This document shows positions 52,118-62,166 of a stretch of DNA of 64,000 bases, one piece after another. Position 1 is the stretch's first letter. The number at the start of each line of letters is the position of its first letter. This DNA comes from Allochromatium tepidum (lineage in GTDB: Bacteria > Pseudomonadota > Gammaproteobacteria > Chromatiales > Chromatiaceae), in the NCBI RefSeq assembly GCF_018409545.1, contig NZ_AP024563.1, forward strand, positions 726,501 through 790,500, given 5' to 3'. The notes under the pieces were generated by a model. That model saw nothing but the letters and a program-made list of their open reading frames with translations, had not been told where the DNA came from and did not search any database. Both the position numbers and the translations under genes were made by a program.

Positions 52118-53319
52118 GCCCCTTCCTCGGGAGCCAGGGGGTCGCCCACGTCGAAATGTCCCTCCATCCACAGATCCCCCAAGGATGCCCCCTCTGCAAG
52201 AAATTCCCTGATGGCGGGCATATCCGCTACCCGCTTCGCCCGGGTGTAGCCATCGGCGCCTCGATAGAGCACCCGCACCTGTTCAGGACGCAGCCGATCA
52301 ATAAAGAAGGGGGAGTGGGTGGTCACGATGAGCTGAGTGCGCTCCGAAGCCATGTCACACTCTTCCGCCAGTTCCGGCAGAAGCCGGGGGTGGAGGTAGT
52401 TTTCCGGCTCTTCGATGCCGATGAGCTGCGGTGGTTCCGGATCGTAGAGCAGGATCAGGTAGGCCAGCATCTTCAGTGTTCCATCCGAGGCGAAGCGCGC
52501 CAGCACCGGGGAAGAAAAGGGTGCATCCTTGACCTGCAGCAGCAGGCGGCCGTCGTCCAGCGGGCGGGAGGTCACCTCCTCGATGCGGGGGACACGGCGT
52601 TTCAAGGTCTCAAAAATCTTGTTCAAGCGTTCCGGATGTTCCTCGCCCAGGTATTGAATGACGTTGGCCAGGTTGTCGCCCGTCTGGGACAACCGTTCTT
52701 CCGCCCCTGCCTCCGGGTTGCCCCGTGCCGCGTCGGCGGAAAGGTACGAAAGATGCCAGCCGGTGATGAAGTGGCGCAGGGCGATCACCCGCGGGTTCTC
52801 CGCGAGCTGCCCCAGAGTGTTCACCGCCAGCACATCCGGTCCGGAAAGAGGCTTTTCAATACGTTTGTCCTGCGATTCCGGCTGTTCCCCGGTAATGACC
52901 TTGCCTACTCCTTCGCGATAATCGAGAAAGTAAAAGGGGGCCCCCGGGTGGGTCCGCTTCCAGCGTAAAAACTCACGTTTGACCACCGGCCCCCGATCTT
53001 TTTCGTCGATTTCCAGGTGATAGGTGATCAGCGGCGTGCCCGGCTTTTCCCGGTATTGGAGCTCAATCACGATGGGGCCTTCCGAATCCCGACTCCGGAG
53101 TTCCCGGAAGCGACCTCGCCGATCCCACGCCTTGCGCAGTCCTTCACCGAAACACTCGGACAGAAAGGCGAACACGTCGAAGACCGTGGACTTGCCGCTG
53201 CCGTTGGGGCCGAGCAACACGTTCAGCGGCGTGAGGTAATCCAAGCGCACATCTCGCAGGGCACGGTAATTCCGCACATGCAGAGCCTCTACACGCGGCG
53301 GTTCCAAGAATTCACTCAT
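52114..53319 (-). CDS. AAA (SMC/OLD-like) ATPase inside the type III RM operon
   Basis: The 401-residue protein is an ABC/SMC-type AAA ATPase: [20 protein letters not shown], Walker [12 protein letters not shown] (residues 36-46), the signature region [20 protein letters not shown], Walker [21 protein letters not shown], and the switch histidine in [14 protein letters not shown]. It starts at ATG 53319, overlapping the mod stop by one base (TGATG), and ends overlapping DUF4276 (ATGA). It therefore forms a tightly coupled unit within the restriction operon and probably works with DUF4276. Confidence 0.88.
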   Translation of the reverse strand: MSEFLEPPRVEALHVRNYRALRDVRLDYLTPLNVLLGPNGSGKSTVFDVFAFLSECFGEGLRKAWDRRGRFRELRSRDSEGPIVIELQYREKPGTPLITYHLEIDEKDRGPVVKREFLRWKRTHPGAPFYFLDYREGVGKVITGEQPESQDKRIEKPLSGPDVLAVNTLGQLAENPRVIALRHFITGWHLSYLSADAARGNPEAGAEERLSQTGDNLANVIQYLGEEHPERLNKIFETLKRRVPRIEEVTSRPLDDGRLLLQVKDAPFSSPVLARFASDGTLKMLAYLILLYDPEPPQLIGIEEPENYLHPRLLPELAEECDMASERTQLIVTTHSPFFIDRLRPEQVRVLYRGADGYTRAKRVADMPAIREFLAEGASLGDLWMEGHFDVGDPLAPEEGA

Positions 53320-55217
53320 CACAAACTCCTGACGTTGGCGATGCCGGCCTGCTCAAGAATCGCGGCGAGGTTGGTCTTGGCCACGTCGTCGGCAAAGGCG
53401 CTATCGCGGAAGACACAGGTGGTATCGGCTGCCGGGGCGAGCGCCTGGTGCCAGGCGACGATGCCTTGGGCCAACGGTTCCACCTCCTCGCGGGTGATTT
53501 CCGTGGCGAGGCAGGCCAGCAGCACGCCGCCGCCGATGCTATGCACGGCCTTGCCGGCGATGGTCCTGGTTTCGATCGGCACGCACAGGTCGAGGCCGAG
53601 CTTGAGCAGCAGCTCGTAGAGGATGTCCTGCTCGGTGCGGCCCTCTTTGATGTGCTCCACGTGGTCGAGCAGCGTCTGGTCCAGGTTATGGCGGTCCGGC
53701 TCCCAGGCGCGGATGTTGCTGGAGTCGAGCTTGAAGACGCGAAAGCCGGTGTCGCCATCCCAATCCGGGTGCTCTTCCTTGAGCTTTTTTCCGGCGCGGC
53801 GGAGGCGTTCTTTGGTGATGTCGGCCAGGGTGCGGAGGTGGGTTTCCGGTTTGGGCAATGGCTCAGGGATCTGCACCAACACGAAGCGCCGGTTGCCGCC
53901 GTCCTGCCGGTTTTGCTCCAGCACCGCGTGGCCGGTGGGGCCAGAACCGGCGAAGAAATCGAGCACGATATTTCCGTCTTCCGGCGCGGTGGCGATCTGC
54001 AACATGCGCCGGACGAGGGAGGTGGGCTTGACGGTGTCGAGCACGTTGTCCCGGTGCTCGAAATGCACCAGCTCCAGCAATTCTTTCTTGGCGTCCTGGG
54101 TGTGGCCCACCTCCTTGTAGGACCACAGGGTCTGGGGCACCCGGCCTTGCTGCACCTCGGAGAGGAACCGCTTGAGCCTAGGCATGTTGTTACCATCTTG
54201 GCCCCACCAGATACGGTTGTCCCGGTCCAACTCCTCGAATTTTTCCTTGGAAACACGCCAATACGTTCCCGGCGGCGGCCCCTCGATCACCCGCCCGGAC
54301 GGGCAGGTCACCGGATAGACCCCCTCGCTGTAATAGTTACGGGCTGTAAGGTTGTCCGACATCCACAGCCCTCTCGGGTCGTTGTCCGGATTGTCGTAGC
54401 GGGCCTCCATTGCCTCGGTGCGAGGTAGAAGCCGCGGCCGCCAGGTCTCGGTGCTTCGGGCATAGACCAGGATATAGTCGTGGTCCTCGGAGAAATGGCG
54501 GGCTGCGTTCTTCGGCGAATAGATCTTCTGCCAGATAACGCTGGCGATGAAGTTTTCGGCGCCAAAGATTTCGTCGAGCACGATTCGCAGATTGGCTACC
54601 TCGTTGTCGTCGCAGGAGACGAACAACACCCCATCACGCCGCAGCAAGGCGTGTGCGACCTTCAACCTCGGATACATCATGTTCAACCAATCTGTATGAA
54701 ACCGCCCGCTCGTATCAGGGTTGCTCGTCAGCGGCGAGCCCTCGTCGTCCACTTGGCCGGTAAGTCGCTTGTAGTTGCGGATGTTGTCGCGGAAGTCGTC
54801 CTTGTAGATGAAGTCGCGGCCCGTGTTGTACGGCGGGTCGATGTAGATGAGCTTCACCTTCCCCGCGTAGCTCTTCTGCAGGAGCTTGAGCACCTCCAGG
54901 TTGTCGCCCTCGATCATCAGGTTCTGCGTGGTGTCCCAGTCTACGCTGTCCTCGGGGCAGGGGCGCAGCGTGCCGGTGGAGGGCGTGAGCGCGAGCTGCC
55001 GCGCGCGGCGCTTGCCGTGCCAGTTGAGGCCGTACTTCTCATCACAGTCGGTAACGGTCTTGTCGCCTACCAACTGCTTGAGCACGTCCACGTTCACGGC
55101 GGCGCCGTCCGGCCCCTCGGTCACCAATTCCGGGAACAGCGCCTTGAACCGGGCGATGTTCTCGGCGACAAGGTCGGGGCTCTTGGTCTCGGGGTCGTTG
55201 GCGGTCAGCTTCTTCAT
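53319..55217 (-). CDS. mod: Type III DNA methyltransferase, Mod subunit
   Basis: Mod recognises the target and methylates adenine N6. The 632-residue protein is a beta-class methylase: DPPY motif IV at residues 127-130 ([20 protein letters not shown]) precedes motif [19 protein letters not shown], with the specificity region between and after. Upstream text [20 protein letters not shown] is typical of type III Mod. Its ATG overlaps the GxxExxY stop (ATGA). It heads the mod-AAA-DUF4276-res run. Confidence 0.93.
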   Translation of the reverse strand: MKKLTANDPETKSPDLVAENIARFKALFPELVTEGPDGAAVNVDVLKQLVGDKTVTDCDEKYGLNWHGKRRARQLALTPSTGTLRPCPEDSVDWDTTQNLMIEGDNLEVLKLLQKSYAGKVKLIYIDPPYNTGRDFIYKDDFRDNIRNYKRLTGQVDDEGSPLTSNPDTSGRFHTDWLNMMYPRLKVAHALLRRDGVLFVSCDDNEVANLRIVLDEIFGAENFIASVIWQKIYSPKNAARHFSEDHDYILVYARSTETWRPRLLPRTEAMEARYDNPDNDPRGLWMSDNLTARNYYSEGVYPVTCPSGRVIEGPPPGTYWRVSKEKFEELDRDNRIWWGQDGNNMPRLKRFLSEVQQGRVPQTLWSYKEVGHTQDAKKELLELVHFEHRDNVLDTVKPTSLVRRMLQIATAPEDGNIVLDFFAGSGPTGHAVLEQNRQDGGNRRFVLVQIPEPLPKPETHLRTLADITKERLRRAGKKLKEEHPDWDGDTGFRVFKLDSSNIRAWEPDRHNLDQTLLDHVEHIKEGRTEQDILYELLLKLGLDLCVPIETRTIAGKAVHSIGGGVLLACLATEITREEVEPLAQGIVAWHQALAPAADTTCVFRDSAFADDVAKTNLAAILEQAGIANVRSL

Positions 55218-55654
55218 TTTGGTTCTCCAGAACTCTGGTTCACGCGGAGGCGCGGCGACGCGGAGTGAGACGGGGAATAGTGGTTGACCACGCGCTGCAG
55301 GCCTTCCTTGAGCGTGGGCGCACCGAAATTGATCAAGAGTCCGACGGGGAGCTGCATCAGGCGCAAGTAGGTGAGAAGCTGTTTGGGATGAACTGGGGCC
55401 GGCTTCTCCACCGATTTCAGTTCCACAATGACGCGATCCTCCACCAGCAGATCGAGCCGCAGGCCCTCTTCGAAGACCATGCCGTCGTATTCGAATCGGA
55501 TGATCTTCTGGCGTTCGACGCTCAATCCGCGGTGTTCGAGCTCGCGTGCCGGGACAGCCTCGTACACCGACTCCAGCAGTCCCGGCCCCAGCCCGGTGTG
55601 CAGCACATAGGCGGCATCGACGATGGCGCCCGTGATGTCGTCTATCTCTTTCAT
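55214..55654 (-). CDS. GxxExxY family protein
   Basis: The 146-residue protein has the family motif in GLGPGLLESVYEAVPARELE, followed by RLDLLVEDRVIVELKSVEKP, a PD-(D/E)XK-like strand pattern (D, then ELK), and LINFGAPTLKEGLQRVVNHY. The molecular role of GxxExxY proteins is unknown. The C-terminal tail ([15 protein letters not shown]) comes from a flanking GC-rich repeat also seen at 55664-55692. It overlaps mod by 4 bases. Confidence 0.8.
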   Translation of the reverse strand: MKEIDDITGAIVDAAYVLHTGLGPGLLESVYEAVPARELEHRGLSVERQKIIRFEYDGMVFEEGLRLDLLVEDRVIVELKSVEKPAPVHPKQLLTYLRLMQLPVGLLINFGAPTLKEGLQRVVNHYSPSHSASPRLRVNQSSGEPK

Positions 55655-55691
55655 CCAGTCTTCTCCGCGTTCTCCGCGCCTCCGCGTGAGT

Positions 55692-55962
55692 TCATAGCCT
55701 TTTCCCCACTTCAGCGCGGGCGGCCTCGGCGCGCTTGAGTTCCAGGTTCAGTTCAACCTGCCGCGGCACCTGCCGCTCCTTCTCTGCGGCCTTGCGCAAG
55801 CGGGCGATCTCAGCGTCCAACCGGGCGCATTCGCGCAGCGCCTCGCGTCGGGCGGCCGCCTGATCGGCCGACGTGGCCATCGCAAAACGACCGGTCACCG
55901 CGGCGGTCCACCCGTGCGCCGGGCGGCAGTTCGAGCGCGGCGATGACCTCGGCGGCGTTCAA
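55692..55962 (-). pseudogene. DUF4391-type gene, internally deleted
   Basis: A TTG start at 55962, overlapping the preceding stop, gives the DUF4391-like beginning NAAEVIAALELPPGARVDR. After about 20 residues the frame changes, and only the family's C-terminal coiled coil remains (ECARLDAEIARLRKAAEKER, then VPRQVELNLELKRAE; stop at 55692). The middle of about 200 residues is missing. DUF4391 genes usually lie between a helicase and a methylase gene in restriction-like islands, which fits this place. Confidence 0.6.
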
Positions 55963-56030
55963 GCGGATACCTCCGGCAGGATCACCAAAAGCGTGGTCTG
56001 GTTGCTACCCGCGCCGGTGACCCGGTGCGC
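55959..56030 (-). pseudogene. 3' remnant of an upstream island gene
   Basis: A frame reading HRVTGAGSNQTTLLVILPEV ends with TGA at 55959-55961, overlapping the TTG start of the DUF4391 remnant. It is the tail of whatever gene preceded DUF4391 in the operon, probably the helicase, cut off by the IS200/IS605 remnant immediately upstream. Confidence 0.4.
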
Positions 56031-56270
56031 GACAAGCCCCGCCGTTCAGGGCGGGGAAGGATAGCGCGGACGGCGGAGCCGTCCTATAATTCCATTGTCG
56101 GCGATAACCATGCCGACCTACGGCAGGACATGCCGGAAGTTACGCCTGTGGAGATACGAGCAGCGGTTGCGCACTCGGCCCAGGAACCCCCCGAAGCGAC
56201 TCATGGGCGGCTCAATGCCGCGCCTCGTCGCCGTAGGAATCTCCGGCCTTCAGGCCGGGGAGGATGTCAA
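56031..56270 (-). mobile_element. Non-autonomous IS200/IS605-type remnant
   Basis: Both subterminal hairpins are present: CCGGCC/TTCA/GGCCGG (56243-56258) beside GGGGAGGATGTCAA, and CCCCGCCGTTCAGGGCGGGG (56037-56056). The second end, read on the minus strand, is nearly the same as the right end of the IscB element (GCGCTATCC, then TCCCCGCCCTGAA, then CGCGCA). The 180 bases between include what may be the tail of a TnpB/IscB-type protein (VAVGISGLQAGEDVN) but no complete gene. It interrupts the helicase remnant. Confidence 0.65.
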
Positions 56271-56668
56271 CAGCGCTGAGTCCATACCGAGGGTCGTCTT
56301 GGCCCAAGGCGCGAGCTGCTCGTAGAGGTAGCGGGCGGTGTCGGCGAAGGCGGTGAAGACGATCACCTTGCGGTTGCCCTGGTTGATCGGGTGGCGGCAC
56401 TTGTGCGCGTAGCTCGGCCAATTTGGCGTCGCGCTCGGCACTCACCTGCTGCGTGGCGGACACCAGTGTGGCCAGCCGGTTGCGGTCCTCGATCAGGTCC
56501 TGCTTCCAGCGCACGAGGTCCACATCCTTGAGCAGCACCTTGACCTTGCGGCCCACGACCAGACTCTCGAAGGCGGGGTCGTCGAGGTCGAGGTCGTCGA
56601 TCGACATGTCGATCTCTTCCAGGTCCTCGGCCCGCGCTTCGATGCGTGCAAGTGTTGCCCCACCGATA
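56271..56668 (-). pseudogene. SNF2-type helicase fragment, frameshifted
   Basis: One minus-strand frame reads LARIEARAEDLEEIDMSIDD then VVGRKVKVLLKDVDLVRWKQ. Near 56400 it shifts to a second frame reading GNRKVIVFTAFADTARYLYE, helicase motif IV of SNF2-type proteins. Both the N-terminal ATPase half and the end of the protein are lost. Such helicases pair with DUF4391 and methylase genes, so this is the decayed front of the same defence operon. Bases 56669-56759 hold only a short hydrophobic stretch I cannot assign. Confidence 0.65.
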
Positions 56669-56759
56669 GCCGAACACGAAGAGCGCCATCGCCCCGAGCG
56701 CGAAGACCAAGACGCACACCGAGACGCCGGCGATTGGGCAGGAACATGCCGCGCGGGCC

Positions 56760-57947
56760 TCAATCGGCCTGATCGAGCACGGCGCGCGCCGCCGCGATGG
56801 CCGCACCCGCGTCGGCGCGATAGCCCACGGCATCCAGTTCGCTCGCCATGGCGCCGAGACAGAGCAGGATGTTGGCCGGACGGCTGCTGTAGCCCATGAG
56901 TCCGATGCGCCAGACCTTGCCGGCCAGATCGCCGAGTCCGGCGCCCAGTTCCAGGTTGTAACGCGACAGCAGACGCGCACGCAGCGCCGCTTCATCGATG
57001 CCGGCCGGCACGGCGACGCTGTTGAGCTGGGGCAGACGCTCGGCCTCGGGCACGATCAGTTCAAGGCCCAGGGTCTCCAGTCCGGCGCGCAGGGCCAGAT
57101 GATGATGGGCGTGACGCTTCCAGGCCGCCTCGACGCCTTCCTCGGCCAGCATCACCAACGCTTCGTGCAGGGCATAGAGGGCGTTGACCGGCGCGGTATG
57201 GTGATAGCTGCGCTTCTGCTCGCCGCTCCAGTAGCCCATGACCAGATTCAGGTCCAGGAACCAGCTCCGGACCCTGGTCTTGCGCGCTCGGACCTTTTCC
57301 AGGGCGCGCTCGTTGAAGGTCACGGGCGCCAGTCCGGGCACGCAGGACAGACACTTCTGAGAGCCCGCGTAGACCGCGTCCAGCCCCCAGGCATCGACCT
57401 CCAGCGGCGAGCCGCCGAGCGCGGTCACGGCATCGACGATGGTCAGACAGTCGTGGCGACGGGCGATCTCGGCCAGGGCGCGTGCGTCGGACTGGGCGCC
57501 GGTGCTGGTCTCGGCCTGGACGAAGGCGAGCAGCCGGGCGTTGGGATGGCGCTTGAGGGTGTCGGCGACCTGATCGGGATCGACGGCGCGGCCCCAGGTG
57601 CCCTGGACGACGATGGGCACGCCGCCGGCGCGCTCGACGTTCTCCTTCATGCGGCCGCCGAAGACGCCGTTGATGCAGACCACGACCTCGTCGCCCGGCT
57701 CGACCAGATTGACGAAGCAGGTCTCCATGCCCGCCGAGCCGGGGGCCGAGACCGGCATGGTCAGGGCGTTGCGGGTACGGAAGGCGGTGCGCAGCAGGTC
57801 TTTGACCTCGTCCATCATGCCGACGAAGGCCGGGTCGAGATGGCCGATGGTCGGGCGGGCGAGGGCGGCGAGCACGCGCGGGTGGACGTCGGCCGGGCCC
57901 GGCCCCATGAGGGTGCGAACGGGAGGATTGAAGGAACGAATGGTCAT
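56760..57947 (-). CDS. Serine/alanine-glyoxylate aminotransferase family protein
   Basis: This PLP enzyme of the class V family has 395 residues from ATG 57947. It has the typical start LMGPGPADVHPRVLAALARP, the glycine/serine block PVSAPGSAGMETCFVNLVEP, and the PLP lysine segment AVYAGSQKCLSCVPGLAPVTF. It would transfer amino groups from serine or alanine to glyoxylate, as in photorespiratory glycolate salvage, which fits an organism that fixes CO2 with Rubisco. Substrate preference is not certain. The island ends 1-100 bases downstream of it. Confidence 0.9.
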   Translation of the reverse strand: MTIRSFNPPVRTLMGPGPADVHPRVLAALARPTIGHLDPAFVGMMDEVKDLLRTAFRTRNALTMPVSAPGSAGMETCFVNLVEPGDEVVVCINGVFGGRMKENVERAGGVPIVVQGTWGRAVDPDQVADTLKRHPNARLLAFVQAETSTGAQSDARALAEIARRHDCLTIVDAVTALGGSPLEVDAWGLDAVYAGSQKCLSCVPGLAPVTFNERALEKVRARKTRVRSWFLDLNLVMGYWSGEQKRSYHHTAPVNALYALHEALVMLAEEGVEAAWKRHAHHHLALRAGLETLGLELIVPEAERLPQLNSVAVPAGIDEAALRARLLSRYNLELGAGLGDLAGKVWRIGLMGYSSRPANILLCLGAMASELDAVGYRADAGAAIAAARAVLDQAD

Positions 57948-58156
57948 CGGCAGTACCCTGGAAATCAATCGACTGGCCGGCGAGTATAAGGCGATTTGCC
58001 GGGTCGTATGCAATGCGCGACCGAGGTTCCGAGACGGCTCGACGCGGTGACTCATGCAGTCGTCACAGAATGGCCATCCGAACGTCATGACCCGCCTTTA
58101 TGCTCTCGCGGTCCGAATCCCAGTCTTTTCCAACCTCGAACCCACGGAGCACGACC

Positions 58157-59995
58157 ATGGAGTCTTCAGTCAAGCAGGCGGTGGCGGCGATTCTGGCGCT
58201 CGGCTGCTGCGGCGCACCCGTCCTTGCAGGCACCATCGAGTTCAGCGAGGCGCCTGTCCCGCGCACCGATGCCGAGAAGCGCGCGATCCTGACCTCGCCC
58301 CAGGCCGTCGTCGACGGCGTGACGGTCGATCTCGGCTACAACACCATCCTGCGCTCCGGCCAGACCGGCGTCCAGGATGCGAACGGATTCCGCTTCGGCC
58401 AGCTCTACGACATCGATGGACGGCCGTTGCTCGCCGAGGATGGTTCGGCCTACATCTCCAACGACAATGACTTTGCGTCGCTGCTGCGCGGCGCCGACGG
58501 CAAGCTCTACATGGTCTCGCACTTCGAGTCGCGTCCCGGAGCCATGTATCTGACCGAACTGGCCCAGGATCCGGGCAACGGTCATCTGACCGCGCTGCGC
58601 ACCCGTCCGCTCGACTTCTCGCAGGTCAACGGCGGCTGGGTCCATTGCGCCGGCAGCGTCACGCCCTGGGGCACGCATCTGGGTTCGGAGGAATACGAAC
58701 CGGACGCCAAGCAGTGGCGCGACGGCACCATCACCGAGTACAACGCCGCCATGGCGACCTATTTCGGTGCAACGCCTGCCGAGGCCGGTTCGGTCATGAA
58801 TCCCTATGACTACGGCTGGCCGGTCGAGATCAAGGTCGACGGCTTCGACTCGGCACGGGTCGAGAAGCACTATGCCATGGGCCGTATCGCGCTCGAACTC
58901 GGCTATGTGATGCCCGACCGCAAGACCGTCTACATGTCCGACGACGGCACCAACGTCGGACTGTTCCGCTTCGTCGCCAGCCGGCCGGGCGATCTGAGCG
59001 CCGGTGCGCTCTGGGTCGCGCAGTGGAATCAGAAGGACGCCCGTGGCGCCGGACTGGCCAAACTCAACTGGGTCTATCTCGGCTGGACCACCAACGACGA
59101 GGTGCGCGACTGGATCGAGCGCTATCGTTTCGCCGACATCTTCGACGAGGCCGAGCCGGTCGCGCTGGCCGAGGGCGAGCGTCCGACCTGTCCCGATGGC
59201 TTCACCTCGATCAACGCCGGGCATGACGATGGCGATCATCAGTGTCTCAGACTGCGCGACGTCAACCGGGACGGCACCGTCAACTGGATGGACGAGAACA
59301 TCGCCTCACGTCTGGAGACCCGCCGTTGGGCGGCGATGCAGGGCGGAACGACCGAGTTCCGCAAGATGGAGGGCATCACCTATGACTCCGATCGTCATCG
59401 GCTCTATGTCGCCATGTCCGAGGTCGATCGCGGCATGCTCGATTACAGTCGCGCCGGACGTGCCCAGGGCAGCTATGACAAGTACGACATCGGCGGCCCG
59501 AATCACATGAGACTGGAGCAGGCCAATGTCTGCGGCGCTGTCTATGGACTGCACCTGGACGGCAACTATACGGCCGTCGACATGTTCCCGCTCGTCGTCG
59601 GCAAACCGCTGACCATGGATTATGGCGCCGGCGCCGAGTCGCCCGAGTATGACGGCGTCAACAAGTGCGACCTCAACGGCATCGCCAACCCGGACAATAT
59701 CACCTACATGCCGGGCTACAACACACTCATCATCGGCGAGGATACGGGGTCGGGTCATCAGAACGACATGATCTGGTCCTACGACCTGACCTCGGGCCGG
59801 CTCACCCGCATCCAGACCACGCCCTACGGCTCCGAGACCACGTCGCCGTACTTCTATCCCGACATCAACGGCTTTGCCTATCTGATGTCGGTCGTCCAGC
59901 ATCCCTATGGCGAGTCGGATGCCGACAAGCTCGAAGAACCCGGTCAGCTCTCGGCTTATACCGGCTACTTCGTCTTTCCGGCCATGAACAAGTGA
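58157..59995 (+). CDS. PhoX-like (DUF839) alkaline phosphatase family protein
   Basis: The 612-residue protein starts at ATG 58157 with a Sec-type signal peptide (VKQAVAAILALGCCGAPVLA) and is therefore exported. The body resembles PhoX/DUF839 proteins: GRPLLAEDGSAYISNDNDFA, WGTHLGSEEYEPD, KMEGITYDSDRHRLYVAMSE and YNTLIIGEDTGSGHQND. It contains an EF-hand-like calcium loop (DVNRDGTVNWMDEN, around residue 372-385). PhoX enzymes are calcium/iron phosphatases, but substrate here is unproved. A di-haem protein gene follows after 134 bases. Confidence 0.8.
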   Translation: MESSVKQAVAAILALGCCGAPVLAGTIEFSEAPVPRTDAEKRAILTSPQAVVDGVTVDLGYNTILRSGQTGVQDANGFRFGQLYDIDGRPLLAEDGSAYISNDNDFASLLRGADGKLYMVSHFESRPGAMYLTELAQDPGNGHLTALRTRPLDFSQVNGGWVHCAGSVTPWGTHLGSEEYEPDAKQWRDGTITEYNAAMATYFGATPAEAGSVMNPYDYGWPVEIKVDGFDSARVEKHYAMGRIALELGYVMPDRKTVYMSDDGTNVGLFRFVASRPGDLSAGALWVAQWNQKDARGAGLAKLNWVYLGWTTNDEVRDWIERYRFADIFDEAEPVALAEGERPTCPDGFTSINAGHDDGDHQCLRLRDVNRDGTVNWMDENIASRLETRRWAAMQGGTTEFRKMEGITYDSDRHRLYVAMSEVDRGMLDYSRAGRAQGSYDKYDIGGPNHMRLEQANVCGAVYGLHLDGNYTAVDMFPLVVGKPLTMDYGAGAESPEYDGVNKCDLNGIANPDNITYMPGYNTLIIGEDTGSGHQNDMIWSYDLTSGRLTRIQTTPYGSETTSPYFYPDINGFAYLMSVVQHPYGESDADKLEEPGQLSAYTGYFVFPAMNK

Positions 59996-60129
59996 TCTTC
60001 GTTCGTCTTTGAAGTCGGGGGACTTCCACGGCGTCTCGGATCGGTCGCGTGCCGATCCGAGGCGACGGCGGGAGTTTTTGCCGCTCGACTCGAAGCATGA
60101 GGCCGTTCGCGTCAATCGGTACCGCTGCC

Positions 60130-61794
60130 ATGTCATTTCAATCCCGCTTTCCCGCCATGCTCTCGATCCTGCTCGGCCTGTCTTGGGCCGGCTCGGCGCC
60201 GAGCGCCGGACTCGACGAGCGCATCCTCAAGAACGAGACGCCCCACATCGTCTCGCAGTGCTATACCAAGACGGTCGACGACCAAGGTCGGATCCGCAAT
60301 CCCTGCTATGCCTGTCACACTCAGTCGCAGGCGCCCAACTATCTCAACGACCAGGATCTGCAACTGACCTTCAGTTTCCCGGCGCCGGCCGAGGAGAATC
60401 CCTGGAAGAATCTCTACAAGGATCGGCGCGCCGAGATCGCGGCGATCGGCGATGATGAGATGCGTGACTACATCCGCCGGAGCAATTATCTGGATGCCGA
60501 GGGTCGCATCATCCCCGCCCGGCGTCTGGCCGAGCCGCCGGAAGATTGGGACTACGACGACAACGGCCGCTGGGACGGCTATGTCCCGGATGCCTATTTC
60601 CGCTTCGACGACGAGGGCTTCGATCTCGACCCCGAGGGACGGCCGACCGGCTGGCGTGCCTTCGGCTATTACCCCTTCGTCGGTACCTTCTGGCCGACCA
60701 ACGGCTCGACCGACGATGTGCTCATCCGACTGGACGAACCCTTCAGGCGCAATGCAGCCGGTGAGTTCGACCGCGCCGTCTACAAGACCAATCTGGCCAT
60801 CGTCGAGTCACTGATCCGTCGGCGCGACATCGCCATCGAGCCGGTCGACGAGGCCGCGCTCGGCGGGGTCGATCTCGATCGCGACGGCGCCATCGGTACC
60901 GCCGAATGGGTGCGCTACGACTGGGCGCCGCGCGAGGGGCGTCTGATGTGGTACGTCGGCCAGGCGCTCGAAGAACAGCGTGCCGGGCGCGTGCATCTGG
61001 CCGCCGGACTCTATCCGGAAGGCACCGAGTTCCTGCATACGGTGCGCTATATCGACGTCGACGAATCGGGCGACAACCGGCTCGCCGCGCGCATGAAGGA
61101 AGTGCGCCACGCCAGGAAGCGCTATTGGATGACCTATGCCGAACTCGACAGCCGCATGGCCGCCGAGACCAAGGAGAAACACGACTTCCCGGATCGGGTG
61201 CGCGTCTTCCGGGGCAATCTCGAATCCGGAGTCAGCAACGATCAGGGCTGGGTCTATTCGGGGCTGATCGAGGATGCCGAGGGGCAGTTGCGTCCGCAGA
61301 GCTACGAGGAACTGGCCTTCTGTGTCGGCTGTCACGGCGGCCTGGGAGCGACCACGGACTCGAGCTTCGCCTTTCCACGCCGCTTCGAGGCCGACGGCTT
61401 CCAACGCGGCTGGCATCACTGGAGCCGGAAGGGGCTCGACGGCCTGCCTGAACCGTTGCGGCGCGCCGGCGAGCCGGAGTACGCCTTCTATCTCGCGGCC
61501 AATGGCGCGGGCGACGAGTTCCGCCAGAACCGCGAGGTGCGCGAACGCTTCTTCAATGCTGATGGCGAACTCAAGCCCGAGATGCTGGAACGGTTGCGTG
61601 AAGACATCAGCGTCCTGCTCTATGCCTCGCCCGAGCGCGCCATGCAGCTCAACAAGGCCTATCGGGTGATCGTCCGGGAACAGAGCTTCATCGAGGGGCG
61701 TGATGCCATGATCGAGACGGCCGGCTTCAACGTCCATCCCTGGGTCGATCAGAACACCCCGACCGGGGTCGAGGAGCCGCTGTTGGGCTACTGA
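60130..61794 (+). CDS. Exported di-haem c-type protein of unknown function
   Basis: From ATG 60130 the 554-residue protein has a signal peptide (FPAMLSILLGLSWAGSAPSA) and two c-type haem motifs: CYACH (59-63) and CVGCH (398-402). Between them lie aspartate-rich loops of EF-hand style (DLDRDGAIGTAEW, WDYDDNGRWDGY), so it is a periplasmic haem protein that may also bind calcium. No closer family name is certain. It follows the PhoX-like gene on the same strand, and both carry calcium-loop motifs, which hints at joint function. Confidence 0.75.
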   Translation: MSFQSRFPAMLSILLGLSWAGSAPSAGLDERILKNETPHIVSQCYTKTVDDQGRIRNPCYACHTQSQAPNYLNDQDLQLTFSFPAPAEENPWKNLYKDRRAEIAAIGDDEMRDYIRRSNYLDAEGRIIPARRLAEPPEDWDYDDNGRWDGYVPDAYFRFDDEGFDLDPEGRPTGWRAFGYYPFVGTFWPTNGSTDDVLIRLDEPFRRNAAGEFDRAVYKTNLAIVESLIRRRDIAIEPVDEAALGGVDLDRDGAIGTAEWVRYDWAPREGRLMWYVGQALEEQRAGRVHLAAGLYPEGTEFLHTVRYIDVDESGDNRLAARMKEVRHARKRYWMTYAELDSRMAAETKEKHDFPDRVRVFRGNLESGVSNDQGWVYSGLIEDAEGQLRPQSYEELAFCVGCHGGLGATTDSSFAFPRRFEADGFQRGWHHWSRKGLDGLPEPLRRAGEPEYAFYLAANGAGDEFRQNREVRERFFNADGELKPEMLERLREDISVLLYASPERAMQLNKAYRVIVREQSFIEGRDAMIETAGFNVHPWVDQNTPTGVEEPLLGY

Positions 61795-62166
61795 ACGTCC
61801 GTGTAGCCGGATGCCGAACCCGACTCGCGCGGGTTCGGCCGTCCGGCCTCGTCGCACCATGCTATGCTCGTTTCCGATCATGGCGTGGTTCGATTCAACC
61901 CGACGAGGTCCAGGTATGTCAGGCTGTTCCTAAAAACCTAAACAAAATTGCTTATGCAGCTTTTAGGCATTTCGCTCTCCGTTGATAACACCCTGGCGGG
62001 TGAGCAACTGGAGTCCGGGTTGAGCAGTCCCAACCGAATGGCCGGTCAACACCGGCAACATGGGCCGTGGTCAGCCGTCGAAACCCAGCTTGCGCCATAA
62101 AAATTGCCTCGGCGTTCATCCTGAACAGAGAACAACCTTGCGATTCGACGTTGACCCCGACCATGG
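61795..62166. other. Intergenic stretch with no clear gene
   Basis: Between the di-haem gene and the next promoter I see only a weak minus-strand frame (61952-62182, 76 residues, including TPVAHPPGCYQRRAKCLKAA) that has no recognisable family and overlaps the palindromes. The segment 61921-61975 is locally A+T rich with TTTTAGG/CCTAAAA arms, suggestive of a degraded insertion, but I cannot assign one. Confidence 0.4.
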
